This document shows positions 26,326-37,326 of a stretch of DNA of 64,000 bases, piece by piece. Source of the DNA: Cacajao melanocephalus (Eukaryota > Chordata > Mammalia > Primates > Pitheciidae); contig CAUYLG010033149.1 in assembly GCA_963573385.1 (NCBI GenBank), positions 32,880 through 96,879 of the forward strand, read 5' to 3'. The notes under the pieces are model-generated. The model ran no database searches and was not told the DNA's origin. It was given only the letters and a program-made list of their open reading frames with translations. How positions within the stretch are numbered: position 1 is the first letter of the stretch; each line of letters starts with the position of its first letter. Made by a program: the position numbers and the translations under genes.

Positions 26326-27790
26326 TAAAGAACAAAGCTGGAGGCATCACACTACCCAACTTTGAACTAGACTACACTGTGCCAGTAACCAAAACAGCAT
26401 GGTATTGGTACAAAAACAGACACATAGACCAATGGAACAGAATAGAGATCTCAGAAAAAAGACTGTAAATCTACAACCATCTGATCTTCCACAGACCTGA
26501 CGAAAACAAACAACAGAGAAAGCATTCCTTATTTAATAAATGGTGCTGGGAGTACTGGCTAGCCATATGCAGCAAATTGAAACTAGATCTCTTCCTGACA
26601 CATTATACAAAAATTAACTCAAGATAAAGACTTAAATGTAAAACCAAAAACTGTAAAAACCCTAGAAGAAAATCTAGGCAATACCATTCAGAACATGGGC
26701 ATGGACAAAGATTTCACGATGAAAACATCAAAAGCAATTGCAACAAAAGCCAAAATTGACATATGGTATCTAATTAAAGAGCTTCTGCACAGCAAAACAA
26801 ACTATCATCAGAGCGAACAGGCAACGTACAGAATGGGAGAGAATTTTTGCAACCTATCTATCTGACAAAGGTCTAACATTCAGAGTCTATAAGGAGCTTA
26901 AATTTACAACCAAAAACAACCAAATTAAAAAGTGGGCAAAGGACGTGAACAGACACTTCTCAAAAGAAGACATTTATGTGGCCAACAAACATGAAAAAAA
27001 GCTCAACATCACCATCACTGATCACTGGAGAAATGCAAATCAAAACCACAGTGAGAATGGTGATTCTCATCAGTCAGAATGGTGATTTTTAAAAAGACAA
27101 CCTGCTGGCGAGGCTGTGGAGAGATGGAAATGCTTTTATGCTGCTGTTGGGAGTGTAAATTGGGTCATCCATTATGAAGGACAGTGTGGTGATTCCTCAA
27201 AGACCTAGAGGCAGAAATACCATATGACCCAGCAATCCCATTACTGGGTATAAATTATTCTGTGATAAAGATACATAATATATATATGTCATTCTGTGAT
27301 AAGGATACATGAATGTGTATGTTCATTGCAGCACTTTTCATGATAGCAGAGACATGGAATCAACCCAAGTACCCATCAATAATAGACTGAATAAAGAAAA
27401 TATGGTACATATATGCCATAGACTACTATGCAGCCATAAAAAGGAACGAGATCATGTCCTTTGCAAGGACATGGATGGAGCTGAAATCCATTATCCTCAG
27501 CAAACTAATGCAGGAGCAGGAAACCAAACACCATATATTCTTACTCTTAAGTGGGAACTGAACTGTGAGAACTCATGGACACAGAGAGGGGAACAACACC
27601 TGGGGCCTGTTGGGGAAGGGGGTACAGCGGGGAGGGAGAGCATCAGGAAAAATAGCTAATGCATGCTGGGCTTAATACTTAGGCGATGGGCTGATAGGTG
27701 CAGCAAATCATTATGGCACATATTTACCTATGTAACAAATGTACACATCCTGCACATGTACCCCAGAACCTAACATAAAATATAATTAAA
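26326..27790 (+). mobile_element. 5'-truncated L1PA/L1PB insertion
   Basis: The + strand carries the L1 3' end: ORF2 tail text aagctggaggcatcacacta, the region around atgatagcagagacatggaa, and the terminal gcacatgtaccccagaacct, ending at an A-rich tail. It is flanked by aagaataacttc (26314-26325) and aagaatagcttc (27791-27802), a 12-bp site duplication with one change. It sits inside, and in the opposite orientation to, an older L1. Stops break the ORF2 frame. Confidence 0.92.
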
Positions 27791-28167
27791 AAGAATAGCT
27801 TCATTATTTCTATCCATTTGTATTACTGTATAAATTTTAAAATGATCTTTTGATGGGATTTTGATTGAGATTGCATTAAATCTCTAGCCTAAATTGGGAG
27901 TAAATTAATGTTTTTACAGTGTTGACAATTTCAATCCATTAATATGGAATATCCTTTCATTTATTTAGATCTGTCTCTCACTTCTGTGTTTTTGTATCCC
28001 TCTATGTTGTAAAATTATTGCACATCTTTTAAAGATATATTCCTAGTATTCGAAATTATTTGATGCTATTATAAATTATACCTTTAAAAATATATCATAT
28101 TCTGATTGTTGACCTTGTATCCATTGACTTTGCTAAATTCACTGACAAATCCTAATAGTTCTGTGTA

Positions 28168-28250
28168 TTAGGTTGGTGCAAAAGTAATTGCATTCATAAA
28201 TTATTATGAATTTCCATGTACACAGTTCAATTACTTGTAAAAGAGTTTTT
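28168..28250 (+). mobile_element. MADE1/mariner-like fragment
   Basis: The exact Hsmar1-family terminal repeat ttaggttggtgcaaaagtaa begins near 28168 after a TA. The right end is degraded; only caattacttgtaaaagag near 28230 resembles it. Confidence 0.7.
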
Positions 28251-28530
28251 ACTTTTTCCTTTCTAATTACCGTGACTTTGTTTTTCTCACCTGTTGCATT
28301 GGCTAAGACCTTGAATGTAATGGTGAATACAGGTGGTGATAATGGGCATTCTTGTCTCATTTCTAATCTCAATGGGAAAGTTTTCCACGTTTTACTATTA
28401 AATATTATAAATATTTCTGTAAGTGTTTTACAAATACTGTTTATCAGATCAAGTAAGTCCCCTTACATTTAAAATTGGCCCAGAGTATTTTCATGAAGAG
28501 GCGTTGAATTTGATTAAATGCCTTAAAGCC

Positions 28531-29439
28531 AAGATTACAGAGAATAGCGGGCTCACCTCTATACTTCCTTTTTCTCTTGGATATTGATCTCATGTGTCCT
28601 CATTGCCTTGGAAGCTCTTTTTTTTATGTACTATTTACCTTTCTAGTTGTTCTTGAGGGCTGGACTGTTACAAGTTAGATCATCATTGTAGGAATTGGTA
28701 CCATAAATTCTAATGGTACTGTTATTGTCTGTCATCTACAGGGTATGAGTAAAACTGTAAAACAAACCCCAAGAACCTATTCAGTTGTTATTTCTTTGAT
28801 CTATATTGCTTTTGGCTGGTGAGCTTTTTGAAAAGATTTTCTTTGGTTAAATTTTGCTATCTTAAGAAGAGGCAAAGTCTACCATTGCTGCTCCAAATGG
28901 AGGCATTACAGAGTCATTGAAGGGGTGCCCCTTACATTACATTTAAATGCCTAGTTTTACATATAAACATACTGATTTTACCTGTCCTTTTCTAAAAAAG
29001 AAAGAAAGCAATGAAATCCCAAGGAATAAAACTGACATTCTTTAAAAAAGAAAAAGCCAATAGGAGCTCTTTTCTTCTTAGATCCCCTGGGAACATGTCA
29101 TCCATCTCTTAGTCATCCGCTTCTTGTGTATCAAAATTGGCAAAGCTTCTCTGTCACTCCCACTTCTTCTCTAGCAGTGATACAGTCTTTCATGTGAAAT
29201 AAGAGAATAATAAAATGTTATTTCTGCAGTCCCAATAGTCAGCAGTATTAGAAACTATAATCTTGGAACCCATACTTAGAAAATGTAAGTCCTCTCATGT
29301 GAGGAGAGAGGGAAGACCCGAGCTCTAAATGCTGACCCTTATTGCTAACCAGCAGGATGACATTACAATGCAACTTGACCTTCCCAGGCCTTAGTGCCAT
29401 CCTCTAAAAAACAAAGGCTTGGGTTTATTCAGGGGACAG
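28531..29439 (+). other. RGS6: RGS6 intron 1, no gene
   Basis: No named repeat or exon. The text from 29330 to 29410 resembles an eroded MIR. Confidence 0.4.
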
Positions 29440-29760
29440 AAAAAATGAAAATGTAAAGGACTAAATAGTAAATATTTTGAGTTCTTTGGCCCATACAGTC
29501 CCTGTTGCAACAACTCAACTCTGCTGTTGTAGCATAAAAGTGATCATAGACAATACGTAAACAAATGGGTATTTATATATAAAAGTGTATTTATGGACAC
29601 AAATTTCATACAATTTTCATGTGTCCTGAAATATTCTTCTTTCAACTCTTTCAAGCATCTAAAAATGTAAAAACCATTGTTAGCAAACAGATCATATAAA
29701 AACAGACAACAGGCTTAGATTTGTCCCATGGGCTCAAGTTTACCAACCTTTGAGCTGGTT
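29440..29760 (+). repeat. hAT-like non-autonomous DNA transposon, copy 1
   Basis: It contains diverged forms of a common mammalian repeat: ctaaatagtaaatattttga, caacaactcaactctgctgt and agacaatacgtaaacaaatg, ending in 'tttgtcccatgggctcaagtttaccaacc'. Copies of the same family lie at 57.5 and 61.0 kb. I believe it is a hAT-type element but do not assign a name. Confidence 0.6.
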
Positions 29761-29829
29761 AATTGCTAAGGGCTGTTCCAGAGCTCTGTTAGGCATTGAC
29801 ATGCTAGCCTTTTAAAATATATAGTTTTT

Positions 29830-31210
29830 GTCCTATGAACATTATTCAAAAGGGTCTATTTCTTTCTTTTAGACCAATTATGAGTAAGAAAAATACAACG
29901 TGTTGTTTTACCTTTATTCCTTCATCGGTGCTTGTTCTTTCATTTTGTAGATCCAAGTTTCTGACCTGTATGATTTTCCTCTGCCTGAAGAACTTCTTTT
30001 CGCATTTCTTGCATAGCAGGTTTGCTGGTGATAAATTTCCTCGGTTTTTGCTTGTCTGTGAAAGTCTTTATTTTTTCTCCACTTTTGAAGGATAATTGCA
30101 CTAGATGTAGAATTCTAAGTGGGCGTTTTTCTTTTTTTTTTTTCCTTCAACATTTTAAATATTTCACTCCACGCTCTTGCTTGCATGGATTCTGTAAATC
30201 TTATCCTTGTTCGTCTATAGGTAAGGATCTGGCTTCTTTTAAGATTTCCTCTTTGTCTTTGGTTTTCTGCAGTTTGAATATGATATGCCTAGGTGGAGTT
30301 TTTCATTTCTCTTTTTTTGGGTGTTTGTCCTGATTGGTATTTTCTGATTTTTCCGCATCTGTGGTTTATTGTATGTCACTAATTTTGGAAACTTCTCAGT
30401 TATTATTCCTTCCAATATTTCTCCTCCTTTCTTTCTTCCCTTCTTGGAATTATGATTACATTTATATTATACCTTTTGATACTGTTCTAGAGTTCCTGAA
30501 TATTCTGCTCTGGGTTTTTTCTCCCTTAATTCTCTCTTTTTAGTTTGAAAATTCATGATTAACCTTCAATACTTATTATAAATAAGTATAATTTTTGTAC
30601 TTATATATAAAAATTTCTCTATATAAGTATATATGGGATACATGAGATGTTTTGATACAGGAATGCAATGCATAAGAATCACATTGTGGAGAATGGGGTA
30701 TTCATCCCCTCAAGCATTTATCCTTTGTGTTACAATCCAATTACACTCTTTTAGTCATTTTTAAATGTACAATTAAGTTGTTACTGACATTAGTCACCCT
30801 GTTGTGCTATTGAATGGTAGGTCTTACTCTTCCTGGCCATTTTGAGTCTGCTGATGAGTCCATGGAATGCTGCCTTCATTTGTTACAGTGTTTTTGATTG
30901 TTAGGATTTCCTTTTCAAAGGAGTTTTAAAAAAGTGTTTCTGTCTCTCTGCTTTCATTACCATTAACTTTTTCCATTAGAACCCTTAATATTTTAAATCA
31001 TAGTTATTTTAAATTTCCTGTTAACGACAGATAATTCCAACATCCGTGACATAACTGAGTCTGATTCTGATGATTGCTTGTCTCTTCAGAATGTGTTTTT
31101 CTTGCCTTTCAGCATGCCTTGTAATTTTTTGTTGAAAGCCAGAAAGGATGTGTTGGGTCATAGGAACTGAGGTAGGTAAGCATTTAGTATGAGATTTTAC
31201 TTCATCTGGC
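29830..31210 (-). repeat. old L1-like sequence, antisense, with an L1 3'-end patch
   Basis: The text gcaggtttgctggtgataaa near 30017 and ttttgaaggataattgcact near 30083 follows a high-copy repeat that I place in old L1, antisense. A separate L1 3'-end patch occupies about 30590-30840 (gatgttttgatacaggaatg, tcaccctgttgtgctattga). The same outer family recurs at 50.6-52.0 kb. Confidence 0.5.
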
Positions 31211-31486
31211 TAGGAATTCGGCTGTGTTTAGTATTTGCTGAGCTGTAGGCGCTAGAGGCTTCAAATCCGCACCACCCCCACCCCTTGTTTTTGTCTCTTC
31301 TCTTGACTTTAGGTTTCCCTAACTACTCTTCCTCAGGGAGTCTGTGGCTTGGAAGTCTTTTATCTGTTATGAACTGTTAATACCAGAGCCTGGTTGGTGT
31401 GATGGTAGGGTGTATGTGAGCAGGAATGTTCTATAACCATCTAATTAAGAGCAAAGATGGAAGAATTCCCCTTTGGTAAATAGTAA

Positions 31487-32031
31487 TGTTACAGGAAAGG
31501 GATCCTGATCCATACCCCAAGAGAGGGTTCTTGGATCTTGTGCAAGAAAGAATTCAGGGCAAGTCCATGGAGTAAACTGAAAGCAAGTTTATTAAGTAGA
31601 GGAATAAAAGAATGGCTACTCCGTAGACAGCAGCCCTGAGGGTTTCTAGTTGCCCATTTTTATGGCTATTTCTTCATTATATGCTAAACAAGGGGTGGAT
31701 TATTCATGCCTCCCCTTTTTTAGACCATATTAACTTCCTGACCTTGCCATGGCATTTGTAAACTGTCATGGTGCTGATAGGAGTGTAGCAGTGAGGACAA
31801 CCAGAGGTCACTCTCATCACCATTTTGGTTTTGGTGGGTTTTAGCTGGCTTCTTTACTGCAACCTGTTTCATCAGCAAGGTCTTTATGACCTGTATCTTG
31901 TGCTGACCTCCTGTCTCATCCTGTGACTTAAAATGCCTTAACTGTCTGGGAATGCAACCCCATCGGTCTCAGCCTCATTTTACACAGCCCCTATTTAAGA
32001 TAGAGTTGCTCTGGTTCAAACGCCTTTGACA
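31487..32031 (-). repeat. ERV1-class solo LTR
   Basis: The minus strand starts TGTCAAAGGCGTTTGAACCA and ends CCTTTCCTGTAACA, giving TG...CA ends. A poly(A) signal complement is present (aagtttattaagtagagg near 31585). Flanks gtaa (31483-31486) and gcaa (32032-32035) fit a 4-bp duplication with one change. No internal retroviral sequence adjoins it, so it is a solo LTR. Family name not assigned. Confidence 0.8.
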
Positions 32032-32440
32032 GCAAAACTTTCCCCTATAAGGGAAAGAAAGATGGAGAACATGGTAGGTTCGATGAGGGTGTCTGAAGAT
32101 GAGGGACTTGCCTTCTGCTGGCTTCCATTTCTTCCGTGAATTTTGAAGTGAGCTCATCAGCCAAGACTATGTGTTAAATACGAGCTGGGAAAAGATATGA
32201 CATAGCCATTTCAGCATGAGAGAAACAAGCTTGGTGGTAAAACATTTTAGGTTTGTCAGCCAGTGTTGACTATTCATTTAATGTTTGTGGCCATGAATTT
32301 AATGCAGCTAGTTAGCACGATTGTGTTACTTCCTCTCCACCCCAGTCTGTTCATCTGTTTGGATGGGAGCTTGGGGTTGGTGGACAGTTGGGTTCCATCA
32401 GTGTTGGAGTTTTGAAAGGATAATATGACACAGAAAGGGG
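32032..32440 (+). other. RGS6: RGS6 intron 1 between two solo LTRs
   Basis: About 410 bp with nothing recognisable. Confidence 0.4.
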
Positions 32441-32554
32441 TGTATTAGGGTTCCCTAGAGGGACAGAACTAATAGAATATATGTGCATATATTATATATA
32501 TGTGTGTATACACATATATTCTATTCTGTCCCTCTAGGGAATATATATAATAGA

Positions 32555-32606
<52 letters not shown>

Positions 32607-32984
32607 GAGTTTATTAAGTATTGACTTACATGATCACAAGGTCACACAATAGGCTGTCTGCCAGCTTGAGGAGCAAGGAGAGCCAGTCTGAGTCTAAAAG
32701 CCGAAGAACTTGGAGTCTCATGTTCTAGGGCAGGAAGCATCCAGCATGGGAGAAAGACGTAGGCTGGGAGGCTAGGCTCATCTCTCCTTTTTATGTTTTT
32801 CTGCCTGCTTTACATTCGCTGGCAGCTGATTAGATGGTGCTCACCAGATCAAGGGTGGGTCTGCCTTCACCAGGCCGCTGACTGAAATGTTATCTCCTTT
32901 GGCAACACTCCCACAGACACACCCAGGATCAATACTCTGCATCCCTGAATCCAGTCAAGTTGACATTCGGTATTAACCATCACA
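32441..32984 (-). repeat. MLT2A-like solo LTR
   Basis: It runs from tgtattagggttccctagag to ttaaccatcaca on the plus strand and shares the ggagagccagtctgagtcta block with the provirus LTRs at 13.6 and 17.2 kb. No internal ERVL sequence is attached. Its AT/TG-rich tail (about 32475-32605) contains an inverted copy of the LTR's own end. A clear 5-bp duplication is not visible (agggg against gcggg). Confidence 0.9.
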
Positions 32985-34258
<1,274 letters not shown>

Positions 34259-34304
34259 TGCCTGTGTGTGTGCTTGCACTTTCGAGCTCTCCATGTGTGT
34301 ATAT

Positions 34305-34388
34305 ATATCTTTGGTTATATATATGTATATGTATATATATGTACATGTGTATATATATGTATATATACATATATATAACCAAAGATAT
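34305..34388. repeat. AT-rich palindrome, 26-bp perfect arms
   Basis: The left arm 34305-34330 (begins atatctttggttatatatat) and right arm 34363-34388 (ends accaaagatat) are exact reverse complements with a 32-bp spacer that is itself largely self-complementary. The whole can fold into a near-continuous hairpin. Confidence 0.9.
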
Positions 34389-34430
34389 ACGTATCTTGGA
34401 CAATGGACTCTCCCCACCCTAAATTTCCAG
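34378..34430. repeat. inverted repeat arm A1 (partner at 34616-34667)
   Basis: The ~52-bp arm accaaagatatacgtatctt...aaatttccag is mirrored at 34616-34667 with about six mismatches. The two arms bracket the inverted copies of two other local segments. Confidence 0.85.
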
Positions 34431-34560
34431 CTCCTTGCCTGGAAGATGAGACCCCTCCATCACATAGGGTTGCTTTTGAAGAGAGTAAGTCATGGAAATT
34501 TATTCTGTGCTTCCCTAGCACAGATTGAATGTAGAAACTGACCAGGGACCTTGTTCTAAG
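34399..34560. repeat. inverted duplication arm C1 (partner 36389-36544)
   Basis: The reverse complement of 36389-36544 aligns along its full length, with shared blocks such as aaatttccagctccttgcct, gagtaagtcatggaaat and atgtagaaactgacca. I estimate about 85% identity by eye, with a few small indels. Confidence 0.88.
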
Positions 34561-34566
34561 GTATTA

Positions 34567-34610
34567 GACCTAGATTCCATGGAGCCTGCCTTCCCTTCAC
34601 TTGATCCCTT
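34567..34610. repeat. inverted duplication arm B1 (partner 35330-35373)
   Basis: A ~44-bp unit with two mismatches; its 33-bp core (34573-34605, beginning gattccatggagcctgcctt) is an exact reverse complement of the core in 35330-35373. It lies directly between C1 and A2. Confidence 0.9.
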
Positions 34611-34615
34611 TATCC

Positions 34616-34667
34616 CTGGAAATTTAGGGTTGGAGAGTCCGTTGCCCAAGATATATATATCTTTGGT
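34616..34667. repeat. inverted repeat arm A2 (partner at 34378-34430)
   Basis: It reads ctggaaatttagggttggag through caagatatatatatctttgg. It is the reverse of arm A1, and its first ~30 bases are a direct copy of 36513-36543. Confidence 0.85.
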
Positions 34668-34799
34668 AATTTAATTTGTTTAGCCTGTCAGGCAGGTGTG
34701 GCAGCTTAGAGAACATTGTATTTATTTATAACTCTTAAGGTAGGATTGGAATGGAGTAGTCAACTTCACTGAAAACTAGCAAGTAGAAAGAAGGAAACA

Positions 34800-35225
34800 C
34801 AGATTAGTTGAGGACCTACTATGTGCCAGGCTTTGTGCTAAACATCTACTTTATGTAGGTGATTTCACAAGATGGACATGTTGGAAAAACTGTGGGCATT
34901 GGTGACAGTCCTGGATTTGAATGTTAGTTGCTTGGCTGACAAACTGTGTTACTTTGGGCAAGTTACCTATGTTCTTCAGTCTTAATTTTCTCATCCGTAG
35001 AGTGGGAATAATAACATCCGCCTGTTGTGGTTGCTGTGATGAGCTGTCCAGGAGATTCTAATGAGCAGGCCGGGCTGAGAACCACTGCTACAGCGTGATT
35101 AGCATTTGTTCCATTTTATAGGTGAGGAAACCAAGGCCCAGGGGGGCTAAATATGTTGCTTATGGTCGCACAGCACTTAAGTGACATAGCCAGGATTGAG
35201 AGCCAGGTTTTTTTGACCCCAGAAC
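34800..35225. repeat. MIR/L2 cluster
   Basis: Three pieces: 34810-34855 (gacctactatgtgccaggct), a sense MIR at 34895-35040 (tactttgggcaagttaccta, ttttctcatccgtagagtgg), and an antisense MIR at 35095-35220 (ttataggtgaggaaaccaag). A MER5A 3' end of ~40 bp (ctgagaaccactgctac) sits between the last two. Confidence 0.7.
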
Positions 35226-35329
35226 CTTGTTTTACGCATTTCATTGAGTTTCTGCATTAATACATGGGAAGCTAAAGGAGCCCCCCATCAGCATGTCTGC
35301 CAAAACATCAGGCAGCATGGGATGGGACG

Positions 35330-35373
35330 AAGGAATCAAGTGAAGGGAAGGCAGGCTCCATGGAATCCAGGTC
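35330..35373. repeat. inverted duplication arm B2 (partner 34567-34610)
   Basis: It reads aaggaatcaagtgaagggaa through ccatggaatccaggtc and abuts the start of a MER5A element. Confidence 0.9.
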
Positions 35374-35576
35374 AGTGGTTTCCAAACCTGGCTGTACTTA
35401 CAAATCATCTGGAAAATGGTTAATCTATAAATCTCCAGGGACCACCCTTGGCCTACTAACTAGATCAGAACTTCTGGAGCATGGGAAACAGGAGTATGTA
35501 TATTTAGAATCTCCCCCAGGTTATTCTGAGACTGTCTATTTCAGGTCCTCGGGCAAGTTTTTGAGAACCACTGAAT
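35374..35576 (+). mobile_element. MER5A hAT-Charlie DNA transposon
   Basis: It starts cagtggtttccaaacctggc and ends tttttgagaaccactg, the MER5A terminal inverted repeats. Internal text (aaatcatctggaaaatgg, aactagatcagaacttctgg) fits the ~190-bp non-autonomous element. Confidence 0.85.
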
Positions 35577-36239
35577 TCTAATCGATGTCCTAAAATGATG
35601 AGGTGATTATATCCCAGTAAAATACTGGGTGTCTTCCAGTGCCACCAAAATTGGCCTTTAGGGGTTGAGTGCTATTGCCGAACTTTAAGATCTTTGGTGC
35701 ATTACCTGAAACGGACACCTTGTCTGTCATTGAGCATTTGAACTTTGAATATATAGGAAATGTCAAGTTGGCAGACTCTGGTATAACAAAGAGTGATTTG
35801 TTATTTAGAGCTGTTGTTCTTCCTTCTTTCCCCTTGGGATTCCTGCCCACTCAGTCAGATTAGAGCTATATAAACAAGCTCGTACTACTGAGCCAGCACA
35901 CATCTTGTAGATTTTTTTTTTTTCTTGAAGTGCTTAACATTGCTGATGTCAGAAAAAAAAAATCCATTGGGTTTTAATGGGCTGAGGCAAACAATGTGAA
36001 TTTGATATAATATGAAGGAGAGGAAATAACATCAACAGAAATTCTTATATGGCAGCATAAATATTCAAATGATATTACAGTCAGGGTTTGATTACTTCTC
36101 CTACATGACATTTCCCTGAATAGAGTTTTGAGGGCTGGGCACTAGGAGTGGCATGCATGATGTTTAAAGCTTTCAGCTGCAAGCCATGGTGATTTCAGTG
36201 ACATTGTAGGGTAATTGTAGTCGGTTCTCCTCTTAGCTC

Positions 36240-36350
36240 TGTGTCAGGATCACCTGAGGAGGTCATTGGACCTCTGAAGCCTGCTTCTCTGATGCAGGAG
36301 TCAGAACATCTGAGGGTGGGGGTTGGGGTGGGATTCTCCGTTGATTCTGA
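36240..36350 (+). repeat. MER5-like fragment
   Basis: The pieces tgtcaggatcacctgaggag and ggattctccgttgattctga are diverged MER5-group sequence without both ends. Confidence 0.5.
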
Positions 36351-36388
36351 TGCCAGTGGCATGGGAATTTTACTTGGCCAAACACTGG

Positions 36389-36544
36389 CTTAGAACAAGG
36401 TCACTGGTCAGTTTCTACATTCATTCTGTGCTGGGGTATTTCCATGACTTACTCTCTTCCCTCTGCAGACGCAACCCTGTGTAATGGAGGGATCTCGTCT
36501 TCCAGGCAAGGAGCTGGAAATTTAGGTTGGAGAGTCCATTGTCT
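36389..36544. repeat. inverted duplication arm C2 (partner 34399-34560)
   Basis: It starts cttagaacaaggtcactggt and ends agagtccattgtc. Sequence beyond each end does not match the flanks of C1, so the duplicated unit has sharp limits. Confidence 0.88.
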
Positions 36545-37019
36545 AAGGCCACATAGTTGCCTTAGTGAGGCTAGAGCTGAGATGTGATTCCCAGTCTGAG
36601 TTCCAAGCCCTTCCTTTTCCTATACCATCAAGGCCCTTCCTTCCTGCTCTGCTCCAAATTGTTAGCTGCTGAACCCTAGGTTTTGCCTGTTCCAGAGGGG
36701 CTGGCATCATAAGCAGCAGGCATTTGTTGTAATTGCAAGTTACAGACGCAGTGTAAGTTTGGAGTAGATTGCAGGCACAATCCTGACTTTCAAAGATTCA
36801 GGAATCCGTTTGTATCACAGGTGCTCAATTGTCCTGCACAGAGCGCCCCCCTCACTATATTTTCTACCCTCCCACATATTCCTTCTTACTTAAATTGCTT
36901 GTGAATTCCAGAAGTGGATTGCTGCTGAGTCCAGGCTTGTTCATATCAATAAACCTTGGGGAAAATCTTCATGTGTGTTACTACACATGGGTCTTTGTTG
37001 ATCAAGAGCCTTTTTTATT

Positions 37020-37326
37020 GGCCTTTTTTTGTTTTTTCTTTTTGAGATGAAGTTTCACTCTTGTTGCCCAGGCTGGAGTGCGATGGTGCAATCTCGGCTC
37101 ACCATAACTTCCGCCTCCTGCGTTCAAGCGATCTCCTGCCTCAGCCTCTTGAGTAGCTGGGATTACAGGCATGTGCCACCATGCCCGGCTAATTTTGTAT
37201 TTTTAGTAGAGACTCGGAATTTCTCCATGTTGGTCAGGCTGGTCTTGAACTCCCGACCTCAGGTGATCTGCCCGCCTCAGCCTCCCAAAGTGCTGGGATT
37301 ACAGGTGTGAGCCACCGTGCTCACCC
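37020..37326 (-). mobile_element. AluS-type element, antisense
   Basis: Full antisense dimer: poly(T)-rich start, gttgcccaggctggagtgcg, agctgggattacaggcatgt, ctcaggtgatctgcccgcct, ccaaagtgctgggattacag. Short ttggcc flanks on both sides suggest the duplication. Confidence 0.93.

Larger units (their letters stand above)
24675..28530 (-). mobile_element. old L1M-type element, antisense, with later insertions
   Basis: Three blocks of one old L1 read in antisense: 24675-24900, 25070-26325 and 27791-28530. Signature text includes tggattgctgggtcatgggg near 25401 and ttgatgggattttgattgag near 27850. A TC-repeat/Alu patch, a younger L1 and a MADE1-like fragment interrupt it. The interruption by the younger L1 is proven by a matching site duplication. 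No coding capacity remains. Confidence 0.75.

Noticed and set aside
27309..27659. 116-codon open frame, apparently coding
   Set aside because: It lies inside the younger L1 3' end (26326-27790) in sense with L1 and is not a separate gene.
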